The notes beneath the pieces are model-generated. The model ran no database searches. It saw only the letters and a list, made by a program, of their open reading frames with translations, and was not told where the DNA came from. Shown here in pieces: positions 25,228 through 33,786 of a stretch of 64,000 bases of DNA. The stretch lies in contig NZ_CP114413.1 of the NCBI RefSeq assembly GCF_027270315.1, forward strand, positions 3,472,001 through 3,536,000, given 5' to 3'. The translations under genes were made by a program, and so were the position numbers. The stretch's first letter is position 1, and every line of letters starts with the position of its first letter. This stretch comes from Streptomyces cinnabarinus. GTDB taxonomy: Bacteria; Actinomycetota; Actinomycetes; Streptomycetales; Streptomycetaceae.

Positions 25228-25248
25228 AATGGACACGCCAAGTCCATT
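25228..25248. promoter_or_regulatory. Inverted repeat upstream of the nuclease gene
   Basis: AATGGAC (25228-25234) and GTCCATT (25242-25248) form a 7-bp inverted repeat with a 7-nt spacer, followed by a further GGACATG-like element near 25260. It lies ~75 bp before the nuclease start; operator role inferred. Confidence 0.35.
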
Positions 25249-25320
25249 TACATGGCCGCATGTCCATGTCACTCTCCCTGGTGCCGCCTTCAATCAACCC
25301 GCGTAGATCGGACTCCCCAC

Positions 25321-26124
25321 ATGCTGGCGACACGCATACCCCGCTGGAGGGCGGTGGCCCTCGCCACCGCCACGGTCCTGGTCGGGCTCAGTGCCCCCGC
25401 TCTCACCGCGACCCCCGCCGCGGCCACCACGACCGCGTATGACAGCACGTACTACAAGAACGCGATCGGCAAGTCCGGCACCAGCCTGAAGAGCGCGCTG
25501 CACACGATCATCACCCCGCAGACCAAGCTGTCGTACTCCGCAGTCTGGGAGGCGCTGAAGGTCACCGACCAGGACCCGAACAACAGCAACAACGTCAAGC
25601 TGCTGTACTCGGGCATCTCCCGCAGCAAGTCGCTCAACGGCGGCAACAGCGGGAACTGGAACCGTGAGCACGTCTGGGCGCAGTCCCACGGCGACTTCGG
25701 CACCTCGGCCGGTCCGGGCACCGACCTGCACCACCTGCGCCCGGAGGACGTGTCGGTCAACTCCATCCGCGGCAACAAGGACTTCGACAACGGCGGCAGC
25801 AGCTTCACCAACTCCGGTGGCAGCCTGACCGACTCCAACTCCTTCGAGCCCCGCGACGCCGTCAAGGGCGACGTGGCCCGCATGATCCTCTACATGGCCG
25901 TCCGCTACGAGGGCGACGACAGCTGGCCGAACCTGGAGCCCAACGACGCCGTCACCAACGGCAGCGTGCCCTACCACGGCCGGCTCTCGGTCCTGAAGGC
26001 CTGGAACGACGAGGACCCGCCGGACGCCTTCGAGGAGCGCCGCAACCAGCTCATCTACACCAACTACCAGGGCAACCGGAACCCGTTCATCGACCACCCG
26101 GAGTGGGTCGAGGCGATCTGGTAG
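25321..26124 (+). CDS. Secreted endonuclease I-type (His-Me finger) nuclease
   Basis: Extracellular sugar-nonspecific nuclease of 267 residues, endonuclease I family (PF04231 type), which cuts DNA and RNA for nutrient recovery. A signal peptide runs to about residue 36 (TPAAATTT). The catalytic beta-beta-alpha-metal motif is NREHVWAQSHG with E116 and H117. The other conserved elements are DLHHLRPEDV and the metal-binding asparagine in RGNKDF (~N152), as in the Vibrio nuclease Vvn/EndA. The C-terminal DAFEERRNQLIYTNYQGNRN is also typical. The ATG at 25321 begins the signal peptide; the reading frame extends further upstream without a better start. A strong hairpin terminator follows. Confidence 0.9.
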   Translation: MLATRIPRWRAVALATATVLVGLSAPALTATPAAATTTAYDSTYYKNAIGKSGTSLKSALHTIITPQTKLSYSAVWEALKVTDQDPNNSNNVKLLYSGISRSKSLNGGNSGNWNREHVWAQSHGDFGTSAGPGTDLHHLRPEDVSVNSIRGNKDFDNGGSSFTNSGGSLTDSNSFEPRDAVKGDVARMILYMAVRYEGDDSWPNLEPNDAVTNGSVPYHGRLSVLKAWNDEDPPDAFEERRNQLIYTNYQGNRNPFIDHPEWVEAIW

Positions 26125-26139
26125 TCACCCGGCATCCCC

Positions 26140-26182
26140 GTACTCCGCACCAGGGCTCCCCAGTCACCCTGGTGCGGAGTAC
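26140..26182 (+). terminator. Strong terminator after the nuclease
   Basis: A perfect 16-bp stem (GTACTCCGCACCAGGG at 26140-26155, complement at 26167-26182) with an 11-nt loop, beginning 16 bp after the stop codon. There is no T-tract. Confidence 0.85.
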
Positions 26183-26267
26183 GTCGCTCCGGCCTCGTTC
26201 CGCGGCCGCTCCGACGAGGAGTCTCACCCGCGACGATCTTTCTTTCCACGTCATAAAATTGCAGATA

Positions 26268-27236
26268 ATGCGACCCATGCGACTCAATACCGGCGACCGA
26301 GCGGCGCTGAAGAAGGTGCTCCAGGCGCGGCGGGCCGCCATCGACCCCGTGGCCAAGGGGTTCCCGCGACGGGTGGCCGGGCCCGGGCGGCGGGCCGCGG
26401 GGTTGAACCAGGAGCAGATGGACGAGCTGCTGGGGCGGGCGCGGGGGACGTACAACCGGTTCGAGAACGGTCAACTCGTCCGCCCGGCCGCCGACTTCCT
26501 CACCGCGGTGGCGAAGACGCTGGAGCTCAGCGAGCAGGAGTGGACCTTCCTTTGGCAGCTGACTCGCAAGGAGAACCCGCCCCGCACGCTGCACGACAGC
26601 TCCGGGATGTCCCTGTCGGGGATGTGGCGGGGGCTGCTCGACCGGGTGAGCGGGGCGGTCGCGTATGTGAGCAACGCGGAGTTCGACGTCGTCGCCCACA
26701 ACGAGGACTACCGGCTGCTCTTCCCCGAAGGGCACGCCCCGGCCAACATCATGCGCGGTCTGCTCCTGGACCCCGAGATCCGCACCGGGACGCTGCGGGA
26801 CTGGCCGACCACCTGGGCCCCGGCCGTCATGCCGTTCCTCAAGCACGCCGTGGAGCTCCGCCCGGGGAGCACCGGGCTCGCCGCGCTCGAACGGGACGTC
26901 CTCGCCGACCCGTCGGCCGGGCCGCTCTACCGCGCCTCCGCCTCCGTGCCCCTCCCTCACGTCGACGGCTCGGAACTGCCCGTCCACCACGCCGTGCACG
27001 GCCCCGGCTGGCTCGCCACCTGCCTGGCCGAGCCGATCGTCGCCCCCGGGGCCCGGATCAACCTCAGCTTCTACCGCTCCGACGTCAGGTGCGTGGGCGC
27101 GAACATCCGCAGCACCGCCGGGAGTACGACCACCGAGGGCCCCGGCGTCGCCAGCGCCTTCGCCAGGTCCGCCGCCAGCGTCTCGGGCGTCGTACGCACC
27201 CCGGGCACGCCGAAGGACTCGGCCAGCGCCACATAG
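26268..27236 (+). CDS. XRE/MmyB-type transcriptional regulator with antisense 3' extension
   Basis: Regulator of 322 residues. An N-terminal XRE helix-turn-helix (QEQMDELLGRARGTYNRFEN, ~45-65) precedes an MmyB-like ligand-binding domain, a PAS-like fold thought to sense lipophilic ligands. The domain shows YVSNAEFDVVAHNEDYRLLF and ends around ARINLSFYRSD. Beyond that, the last ~50 residues are encoded antisense to the TPP-enzyme gene, with an overlap of 166 bp, and look like chance readthrough of a G+C-rich opposite strand; the original stop was probably lost. ATG 26268 or 26277 may be the start. There is no Shine-Dalgarno, but TAAAAT at 26254-26259 would give a leaderless mRNA. Confidence 0.78.
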   Translation: MRPMRLNTGDRAALKKVLQARRAAIDPVAKGFPRRVAGPGRRAAGLNQEQMDELLGRARGTYNRFENGQLVRPAADFLTAVAKTLELSEQEWTFLWQLTRKENPPRTLHDSSGMSLSGMWRGLLDRVSGAVAYVSNAEFDVVAHNEDYRLLFPEGHAPANIMRGLLLDPEIRTGTLRDWPTTWAPAVMPFLKHAVELRPGSTGLAALERDVLADPSAGPLYRASASVPLPHVDGSELPVHHAVHGPGWLATCLAEPIVAPGARINLSFYRSDVRCVGANIRSTAGSTTTEGPGVASAFARSAASVSGVVRTPGTPKDSASAT

Positions 27237-28765
27237 TCCGGGCGGGTCAGTTCGGTCGCCGTGGGCTCACCGAAGGCGTCCGTCATGTACTCGCGCAGGA
27301 TGCCGTAGCCGCCATCGTCGATGATCAGCCAGGTGACGCCCAGGTCGTACTGGCGGGCCGTCGCCAGTTCCGCGATGGAGTAGAGCGCGCCGCCGTCGCC
27401 GGAGACCGCCAGCACCGGCCGGGTCGGGTCGGCCGCCGCCGCGCCGAGCGCCGCGGGGAAGCCGTAGCCGAGGCCGCCGGCGCCCTGGGCGGAGTGCATG
27501 TGGTTCGGGCCCTTGGCGTCGAAGGCGGACCAGGCCCAGTACGCCAGGATCGTCATGTCCCAGAAGGACGGCGAGTCGGCGGGCAGGGCCGTGCGGACCG
27601 ACGCCAGCACCTCCTGTTCCAGGGTGAGTTCCTGGGACGCGATGCGTTCCCGCACGCGGGACAGCACGTCCCGCACCCGCTCCGGCGCCGAGTCGTCCGT
27701 GCGCTTCGACACCGTCTCCAGCAGCGCCTGCAACGCGAGCCGGGCGTCCGCGTGGATGCCGAGCGCGGGGTGGTTGGACTCCAGCTTCCCGAGGTCCGCC
27801 TCGATCTGCACGACCCGGCCGCGCGGCCTGAACGTGTGGTAGTTGGAGGAGAGTTCGCCCAGACCGGACCCGACCACCAGCAGGACGTCCGCGTCCTCCA
27901 GGAAGTCCGTGGTGTACCGGTCCTCCAGCCAGGACTGGAGGGACAGCGGATGCGTCCACGGGAACGCACCCTTGCCGCCGGGGGTGGTGACGACCGGCGC
28001 CCGGAGCAGCTCGGCGAGCTGCCGGAGCTTGCCGCTCGCGTCCGCCCGTACGACCCCGCCGCCCGCGATGATCGCCGGGCGCTCGGCCCTGGAGAGCAAG
28101 TCGGCTGCCACAGCCGTCAGTTCGGGACGCGGAGGCAGCTCGTCGGGGAAGGCGTCGCCGCCCGTCACCACCGGCAGCGAGGTCTCGGCGAGCAGCACGT
28201 CCTGCGGGATCTCCACCCACACCGGGCCGTGCGGCGCGGTCAGCGCCGCCTTCCAGGCCGCCGCGACGGCGGACGGGATCTGCGACTGCGTGCGGACGGT
28301 GTGCACGGACTTCACCACGCCCCGGAACGAGGCCGACTGGTCGGGAAGTTCATGCAGATAGCCGTGGCGGCCGCCGCCCAGGCCCGCGGTCGGGATCTGG
28401 CTGCTGATGGCGAGGACGGGGGCGGAGGCGGCGGCCGCCTCCTGGAGCGCGGCCAGGGAGGTCAGCGCGCCGGGGCCGGTCGACAGCAGCAGCGGGGCCG
28501 CCTCGCCGGTGATCCGGCCGTAGGCGTCCGCCGCGAACCCGGCGTTGTTCTCCACCCGCAGCCCGATGTAGCGCAGATCGCTGCGGCGCAGCGCGTCGAA
28601 CATGCCGAGGGCGTGCTGGCCGGGCAGGCCGAAGACGGTGGTGGCACCGAGCCCGGCCAGTGTCTCCACGACCAGGTCTCCGCCGGTGCGGCCGGGGGGA
28701 GGGTTCAGCGCGGCCTCCGTCTGGGCGGCGGTGGGGCGGAGCACCAGGTCGTGGTCGTGAGTCAC
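27071..28765 (-). CDS. Thiamine pyrophosphate-dependent enzyme, possible 2-ketoarginine decarboxylase
   Basis: ThDP enzyme of the acetolactate synthase/decarboxylase superfamily, 564 residues, with all three domains. The cofactor-activating glutamate is E72 in RVENNAGFAADAYGR. The central domain has AIIAGGGVV, and the ThDP/magnesium motif begins GDGGALYS at 456 and ends in WLIIDDGGYG (D-D where most relatives have N-N). The GTG start overlaps the stop of the ureohydrolase by 4 bp, so the two are coupled. Beside a guanidinobutyrase-like enzyme, a transporter and a PucR regulator, a role like AruI (2-ketoarginine decarboxylase of the arginine transaminase route) is attractive. This is inferred, and acetolactate synthase-like activity is the alternative. 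Confidence 0.85.
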   Translation of the reverse strand: MTHDHDLVLRPTAAQTEAALNPPPGRTGGDLVVETLAGLGATTVFGLPGQHALGMFDALRRSDLRYIGLRVENNAGFAADAYGRITGEAAPLLLSTGPGALTSLAALQEAAAASAPVLAISSQIPTAGLGGGRHGYLHELPDQSASFRGVVKSVHTVRTQSQIPSAVAAAWKAALTAPHGPVWVEIPQDVLLAETSLPVVTGGDAFPDELPPRPELTAVAADLLSRAERPAIIAGGGVVRADASGKLRQLAELLRAPVVTTPGGKGAFPWTHPLSLQSWLEDRYTTDFLEDADVLLVVGSGLGELSSNYHTFRPRGRVVQIEADLGKLESNHPALGIHADARLALQALLETVSKRTDDSAPERVRDVLSRVRERIASQELTLEQEVLASVRTALPADSPSFWDMTILAYWAWSAFDAKGPNHMHSAQGAGGLGYGFPAALGAAAADPTRPVLAVSGDGGALYSIAELATARQYDLGVTWLIIDDGGYGILREYMTDAFGEPTATELTRPDYVALAESFGVPGVRTTPETLAADLAKALATPGPSVVVLPAVLRMFAPTHLTSER

Positions 28766-29730
28766 TTCGCGCGGGCCTCTGCAATCTGGCGGGACATGAT
28801 CGTGGTCAGTTCGTACGCCGTGTGGGACGCGGCCACCGACGTGATCTCGGCGTGATCGTACGCGGGCGCCACCTCGACGACGTCGGCCGAGACCAGGTTG
28901 CAGGAGGCGAGTCCGCGCAGGATCTCCAGCAGCTCGCGGGAGGTCATGCCGCCCGCCTCGGGGGTGCCGGTGCCGGGCGCGTGCGCCGGGTCCAGGCAGT
29001 CGATGTCGATGGAGATGTACAGCGGCCGGTCGCCGATGCGCTGGCGCAGCTGGTCGGCGATCTCGTCGGCGCCCCGGCGGTAGACGTCGGAGGAGGTGAC
29101 GATGCCGAAGCCCATCTTCTCGTCGTCGGTGAGGTCCTGCTTGCCGTAGAGCGGGCCGCGGGTGCCGACGTGGGAGAGGGCGGAGGTGTCGAGGATGCCC
29201 TCCTCCACCGCGCGCCGGAAGGGCGTGCCGTGGGTGTACTCCGCGCCGAAGTACGTGTCCCAGGTGTCCAGATGGGCGTCGAAGTGGAGCAGGGCGACCG
29301 GGCCGTGCTTCTTCGCGACGCTCCGGAGCAGGGGCAGCGCGATGGTGTGGTCGCCGCCGAGGGTCATCAGGCGGGCGCCGGTGCCGAGCAGGTCGTCGGC
29401 GGCGGCCTCGATGGTCTCGACGGCCTCGTTGATGTTGAACGGGTTCACGGCGATGTCCCCGCCGTCCGCCACCTGGGCCAGCGCGAACGGGGAGGCGTCC
29501 TGCGCGGGGTTGTAGGGGCGCAGCAGCCGGGACGCCTCACGGATGGCGTTGCCGCCGAATCGGGCGCCCGGCCGGTACGAGACGCCCGAGTCGAAGGGCA
29601 CGCCGACCACGGCGACATCCGCGGTGCCGACCTCGTCCAGGCGCGGCAGCCGGGCGAAGGTCGCGGGTCCGGCGTACCGGGGGATGCGCGAGGAGTCGAC
29701 GGGGCCGCGGGGCGTCTCGTTGCTGCTCAT
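28762..29730 (-). CDS. Agmatinase/guanidinobutyrase-family ureohydrolase
   Basis: Manganese ureohydrolase of 322 residues that would split urea from a guanidino compound, agmatine or 4-guanidinobutyrate. The metal ligands are visible: H128 in LGGDHT, D151/H153/D155 in FDAHLDTWD, and two aspartates in SIDIDCLDPA (~240). The family tail GTGTPEAGG follows. It is the promoter-proximal gene of a coupled pair with the ThDP enzyme, next to a symporter and a PucR regulator, which points to guanidinobutyrate and GABA formation rather than polyamine synthesis. The ATG at 29730 follows AAAGAAGG. A TACGCTTCATC element lies 20 bp upstream. Substrate specificity cannot be read from the sequence with certainty. 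Confidence 0.9.
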   Translation of the reverse strand: MSSNETPRGPVDSSRIPRYAGPATFARLPRLDEVGTADVAVVGVPFDSGVSYRPGARFGGNAIREASRLLRPYNPAQDASPFALAQVADGGDIAVNPFNINEAVETIEAAADDLLGTGARLMTLGGDHTIALPLLRSVAKKHGPVALLHFDAHLDTWDTYFGAEYTHGTPFRRAVEEGILDTSALSHVGTRGPLYGKQDLTDDEKMGFGIVTSSDVYRRGADEIADQLRQRIGDRPLYISIDIDCLDPAHAPGTGTPEAGGMTSRELLEILRGLASCNLVSADVVEVAPAYDHAEITSVAASHTAYELTTIMSRQIAEARAK

Positions 29731-29749
29731 GGGGATATGCCTTCTTTCC

Positions 29750-29760
29750 TACGCTTCATC
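29750..29760. promoter_or_regulatory. TACGYTTCATC element, copy 1
   Basis: TACGCTTCATC sits 20 bp upstream of the ureohydrolase start. A near-identical TACGTTTCATC (31385-31395) lies in the symporter-pucR intergenic region. Shared presence suggests an operator for the PucR regulator (inference). Confidence 0.4.
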
Positions 29761-29786
29761 GCGTATGTACATCTTTGGCTACGACT

Positions 29787-31271
29787 CTACTGGGAAGCCG
29801 GGACCGGTTCGGACACGAGTTCGGGATCGGCGTCGGGGTCGGGGTCGGGCGCCCGTCCGGCGAGGCGCTCCCGCCAGGCGGCGAGGACGGCCGCGTCGGT
29901 GGGCTTCGTCACCAAGGAGACGGCGACGTAGGCCGCAAGGGAAGACAGCAGGCCGTAGTAGACGGGTTCATTGGCGAGGATTCCGTACGTCGCCATCAGG
30001 CCGACGACCGCGAGTCCGCCGACGATCACCGAGGCGAGGGCGCCCTGCGCAGTGCCACGCCGCCACAGCAGTCCGCCGAGGATCGGTACGAGCAGTCCGC
30101 CGACCAGGAGGTTGTAGGCGACCGTCAGCGCTTCGACGACGTTGTTCAGCGCGATGGCCGTGGCGATGACCCCCACGCCCATGATCAGGATGAAGGCGCG
30201 GTTGCCCTTGACCTCGTCGTGCGCCTCCCCGGACGGCCGGATCACGCCCCGCAGCCGCGACCAGATGTCGTTGTTGGCGACGGTGGCGCAGGCGATCAGC
30301 GCGCCGGAGGAGGTCGACATCACGGCGGCGAGGGCGGCGGCCAGCACCAGTCCCCTGACACCGACGGGGAGTTCGTCCTTCACGATGGTGGCGAAGGCGT
30401 CGTCGGCACTGGCCAGGTTCGGGTAGAGGACCTTGGCGGCGGTACCGATGACGGCGCCGGCCAGGGCGTAGACGAGACAGTAGGTTCCGGCGACCGTGCC
30501 GCCCCACTGGGCGGTCCTGTCGCTGCGCGCGGTGAAGACGCGCTGCCAGATGTCCTGACCGATGAGCATGCCGAAGGTGTAGATGAGCACGTAGGTGAAG
30601 ATCGTCTCGCCGCCGATGCCCAGCGGGTCGAAGTACTCGGTGGGCAGCTGCGCCTTCATCTCACCGAACCCACCGGCCTTGACGACGGCGATGGGCAGCA
30701 GCAGGAGCAGCACGCCGATGGTCTTCACCACGAACTGCACCATGTCGGTGAGCGTGATCGACCACATCCCGCCGAGCGTGGAGTAGGCGACGACGATCGA
30801 GCCGCCGAGCACGATGGCGAGGGTGCGGTTCATGTCGAACAGCACATCGAAGATGGTGGCGTAGGCGATCGTCGAGGTGACGGCGAGCATGAGGGTGTAC
30901 GCCCACATGACCAGCCCGGAGATGACCCCGGCCCGGCCGCCGTACCGCAGATCGAGCATCTCGGAGACGGTGTAGACCTTGAGCCGGGCGATCCGGGCGG
31001 AGAAGAAGACGGACAGGGCGAGCAGCCCAAGACCGATGGTGAAGACCATCCAGGCGCCGGAGAGCCCGTACTGGTACCCGAGGCCCACGCCGCCGATGGT
31101 CGAAGCGCCGCCGAGAACGATCGCGGCCATGGTCCCGGAGTACATCGCGGGACCGAGCCGCCGCCCGGCGACCAGGAACTCGCTCTTGGACCTGGCGCGG
31201 CGCATGCCCCACCAGCCCATGGCCAGCATGCCGACCAGATAGACGACGATCACTGTGTAGTCGACGGCCAT
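29787..31271 (-). CDS. Sodium:solute symporter (SSF family)
   Basis: Inner-membrane sodium-coupled symporter of 494 residues with about thirteen hydrophobic helices. It begins VIVVYLVGMLAMGWWGMRRA and carries the SSF-conserved SKSEFLVAGRRLGP after helix 1 and IVLGGASTIGGVGLG in helix 2. Helix 8-9 contains AALAAVMSTSSGALIA, the conserved sodium-binding serine region (MSTxSG). The tail is acidic (PDPDADPELVSEP). It sits between the ureohydrolase-ThDP operon and the divergent pucR gene, so uptake of a guanidino compound, amino acid or purine-related solute is likely. AAAGGTGGG precedes the ATG. The substrate is not determined. Confidence 0.9.
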   Translation of the reverse strand: MAVDYTVIVVYLVGMLAMGWWGMRRARSKSEFLVAGRRLGPAMYSGTMAAIVLGGASTIGGVGLGYQYGLSGAWMVFTIGLGLLALSVFFSARIARLKVYTVSEMLDLRYGGRAGVISGLVMWAYTLMLAVTSTIAYATIFDVLFDMNRTLAIVLGGSIVVAYSTLGGMWSITLTDMVQFVVKTIGVLLLLLPIAVVKAGGFGEMKAQLPTEYFDPLGIGGETIFTYVLIYTFGMLIGQDIWQRVFTARSDRTAQWGGTVAGTYCLVYALAGAVIGTAAKVLYPNLASADDAFATIVKDELPVGVRGLVLAAALAAVMSTSSGALIACATVANNDIWSRLRGVIRPSGEAHDEVKGNRAFILIMGVGVIATAIALNNVVEALTVAYNLLVGGLLVPILGGLLWRRGTAQGALASVIVGGLAVVGLMATYGILANEPVYYGLLSSLAAYVAVSLVTKPTDAAVLAAWRERLAGRAPDPDPDADPELVSEPVPASQ

Positions 31272-31384
31272 GTGGGGCCCACCTTTCTTCGCGGCTGAAC
31301 CGCCGCCGCTTCCGTGGTTCCGCGAGTGATGGCTGAAGCGCTTCGGGGGTTGACCCTAGGTGGCCGAAAAGAGGCCCGGAAGTG

Positions 31385-31395
31385 TACGTTTCATC
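31385..31395. promoter_or_regulatory. TACGYTTCATC element, copy 2
   Basis: TACGTTTCATC, differing at one position from the copy in front of the ureohydrolase gene. It lies 35 bp before the pucR start, in the divergent promoter region shared with the symporter. Confidence 0.4.
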
Positions 31396-31430
31396 CATTG
31401 AGCCCCTACGAAGTAGAGGGAACGCACACC

Positions 31431-32921
31431 ATGCCGGACCCGTCCGTCCCACCCACCCCACCGGTCCCGCTGTCGGCGCTGCTGGCCCGGGAGGACCTGG
31501 GCCTCCAGCAGATCGCGGGCCCGCGGGACCCCTCGACCGTCATCCACTGGGCCCACACCTCGGAGATGGCGGACCCCTACCCGTACCTCCTGGGCGGCGA
31601 GCTGCTGCTGAGCGCGGGTGTGCACATCCCGGACGCGGCGGGCTCGGGCACGTACTTCGACGACTACGTCTCGCGGATCGTCGCGGCGGGCGGCGCGGCC
31701 CTCGGCTTCGGCCTGGCCCCGGTCCACGACACGGTGCCGCGCGCCCTGGTGGCGGCCTGCGACACCTACGGCCTCCCCCTGCTGGAGGTCCCGCCCCAGA
31801 CCACGTTCTCCGGCATCGCCAGGGCCGTCTGGCAACTGATGGCCCAGGCCCGCCTGGCAGAACTCCGCCGGGTGACCGAGGCCCAGCAGAGCCTCGCGGC
31901 AGCAGCCTCCCGCCCGGACCCGGTACCTGCCGTGCTACGGCAACTGGCTCAGCGGGTCGGGGGGTGGGCGGTGCTGTACGGGCCGGACGGCGGAGAGATC
32001 GCGGAGGCGGGGCGGGTGCCGACGAGCGAGGCGCGGGCGGCGTTGGCGGACCTCAGCGGCGTGGTTGCACCGGCCGTAGCTGCGGGCAGTCGTGCCGACA
32101 GAGCTGCGCCCACCCCCACCTCAGCCACGGACACGGTCGCGAACACCCACCTCGCCACCTACGCCCTCGGCCCAGGACACGGCTTCGTGCTGGGCGTGGC
32201 GGCAACGCACCGCGACCCCGCCAACCACACCATCGCCTCGGTCGCCGCCGTACTCCTCTCCCTCCTCACCGGGGAACAGCAGAGCGGCACCGGCGCGGCC
32301 CGCACCTCCGCACTGGTGCGGCTCCTGCTGGGGGCCGCACCACAAGACGTCGTCCCCCTCCTCGGCACCGGCGAGTCCCTGGTCGTGCACGCCCGCCCCG
32401 ACGCCCCCACCACCCCCGACCCGGTAGCCGCCTCCGCCCTGGGCACCGCCCTCGGCTCCCCCTTGGTCGACCTCGCAAAGGACGTCGTACGCATCCTGGT
32501 CCCCGCCGACCGAGCCCCGACTCCCCAACCCGGCTGGACCCTCGGCGTCAGCGACCCCGCGCCCCCCGCCGACTGGCCCGCCGCCGACACCCGGGCCGCC
32601 CGCGCACTCGCCCGCGCCCGCGCCACCCGCACCCCCCTGGTCCGCCACGGCGTCCGCCCCGGTCTCGCCGAACTCGTCCCGCACGACGAGGCCGAGGCCC
32701 ACGCCCATACCCTCCTCCAACCGATCGCCCACACCCCCGCGCTGGTGGACACGCTCCGCACCTGGCTGTCCCTGCACGGCAGTTGGGACCGCACGGCCGT
32801 CGCCCTCGCCGTGCACCGCAACACCGTCCGCCAGCGCATCACCCGCTGCGCCGCGCTGCTCGACACCGACCTCGACGACCCCGACGTCCGCATGGAGCTC
32901 TGGTTCGCACTGCGTCAGTGA
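31431..32921 (+). CDS. PucR-family transcriptional regulator
   Basis: Regulator of 496 residues. The N-terminal PucR/purine-catabolism sensor domain (~10-150) contains PLSALLAREDLGLQQIAGP and the family stretch DPYPYLLGGELLLSAG. A variable middle domain follows. The C-terminal PucR helix-turn-helix reads WDRTAVALAVHRNTVRQRI with L-L-D-T-D-L after it. PucR-type proteins control catabolic genes for purines, amines or amino acids. Being divergent from a sodium symporter and linked to the ureohydrolase-ThDP pair, it probably activates that module. The ATG at 31431 has AGAGGGA upstream; the reading frame continues 117 nt further without a better start. The gene contains long proline/alanine-rich stretches. 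Confidence 0.88.
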   Translation: MPDPSVPPTPPVPLSALLAREDLGLQQIAGPRDPSTVIHWAHTSEMADPYPYLLGGELLLSAGVHIPDAAGSGTYFDDYVSRIVAAGGAALGFGLAPVHDTVPRALVAACDTYGLPLLEVPPQTTFSGIARAVWQLMAQARLAELRRVTEAQQSLAAAASRPDPVPAVLRQLAQRVGGWAVLYGPDGGEIAEAGRVPTSEARAALADLSGVVAPAVAAGSRADRAAPTPTSATDTVANTHLATYALGPGHGFVLGVAATHRDPANHTIASVAAVLLSLLTGEQQSGTGAARTSALVRLLLGAAPQDVVPLLGTGESLVVHARPDAPTTPDPVAASALGTALGSPLVDLAKDVVRILVPADRAPTPQPGWTLGVSDPAPPADWPAADTRAARALARARATRTPLVRHGVRPGLAELVPHDEAEAHAHTLLQPIAHTPALVDTLRTWLSLHGSWDRTAVALAVHRNTVRQRITRCAALLDTDLDDPDVRMELWFALRQ

Positions 32922-32997
32922 CTTTCGGTCAGTGACCCACGTCCCAGCGGCCGGGACAGGCCGCGCGCCACCAGGACTCTGCCTCACAATGGGACAC

Positions 32998-33786
32998 ATG
33001 CCGATACCCGGGACACCCAGCCGCGCCGAGCTCGTCGAACACCTCGTCAGAACCCGTATCGCGGGCGACGTAGCCACTCCCCGCGAGAACAACCTCTCCC
33101 ACTACCGCAAGCTGGCGAACGGCGACCGGAACTTCTGGCTCGGTCTGGAGCTGGGTGACCGCTGGACCGACGAGCAGGACGTGCTCGCGGTGATGGCCGA
33201 GCGCGTCGGGGTGAACGACGATCCCGAGTACCGCTACGGCCAGGACACCATCGACCCCGAACTGACCGTCGCCGCCCTGGAGCGGATGGCCGGCCGGCTG
33301 CGCAAGGCGGCCGACGGCGGCCAGCGGGTGCTGTTCGCCACCGGTCACCCCGGCGGCCTGCTCGACGTGCATCGCGCGACCGCCGCCGCCCTGCGCACGG
33401 CCGGCTGCGACATCGTGGTGATCCCGGACGGGCTCCAGACGGACGAGGGCTACGTCATGCAGTTCGCGGACGTGGCGGTGCTGGAGCACGGCGCGACCCT
33501 GTGGCACACCCACTCGGGCGCGCCGATGAAGGCGATCCTCACCGCCCTGGAGCGGCTCGGTGACCCGCTGCCCGACCTGGTCGTCGCCGACCACGGCTGG
33601 GCGGGGTATGCCGGTCGGCACGGCGTCGACTCGGTCGGCTACGCGGACTCCAACGACCCGGCCCTCTTCCTCGCCGAGTCCGAGGGGACCGTCCAGGTGA
33701 CGGTCCCGCTCGACGACCATGTGGTCAGCCCCCGCTACTACGACGCGATGACCGCGTATCTGCTGGCGGAGGCGGGACTGGTCTAG
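32998..33786 (+). CDS. Conserved putative phosphatase
   Basis: Cytoplasmic protein of 262 residues that resembles actinobacterial proteins annotated simply as phosphatase; the biochemical role is not known to me. Visible blocks include PRENNLSHYRKLANGDRNFW, VLFATGHPGGLLDVHRAT, LWHTHSGAPM and LVVADHGWAGYAGRHGVDS. Conserved His and Asp residues in the last three could bind a metal. A C-terminal segment DDHVVSPRYYDAM closes the protein. ATG 32998 chosen; an in-frame ATG at 32989 is equally possible. Its stop overlaps that of the convergent thioesterase by 4 bp, leaving no terminator between them. Confidence 0.7.
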   Translation: MPIPGTPSRAELVEHLVRTRIAGDVATPRENNLSHYRKLANGDRNFWLGLELGDRWTDEQDVLAVMAERVGVNDDPEYRYGQDTIDPELTVAALERMAGRLRKAADGGQRVLFATGHPGGLLDVHRATAAALRTAGCDIVVIPDGLQTDEGYVMQFADVAVLEHGATLWHTHSGAPMKAILTALERLGDPLPDLVVADHGWAGYAGRHGVDSVGYADSNDPALFLAESEGTVQVTVPLDDHVVSPRYYDAMTAYLLAEAGLV

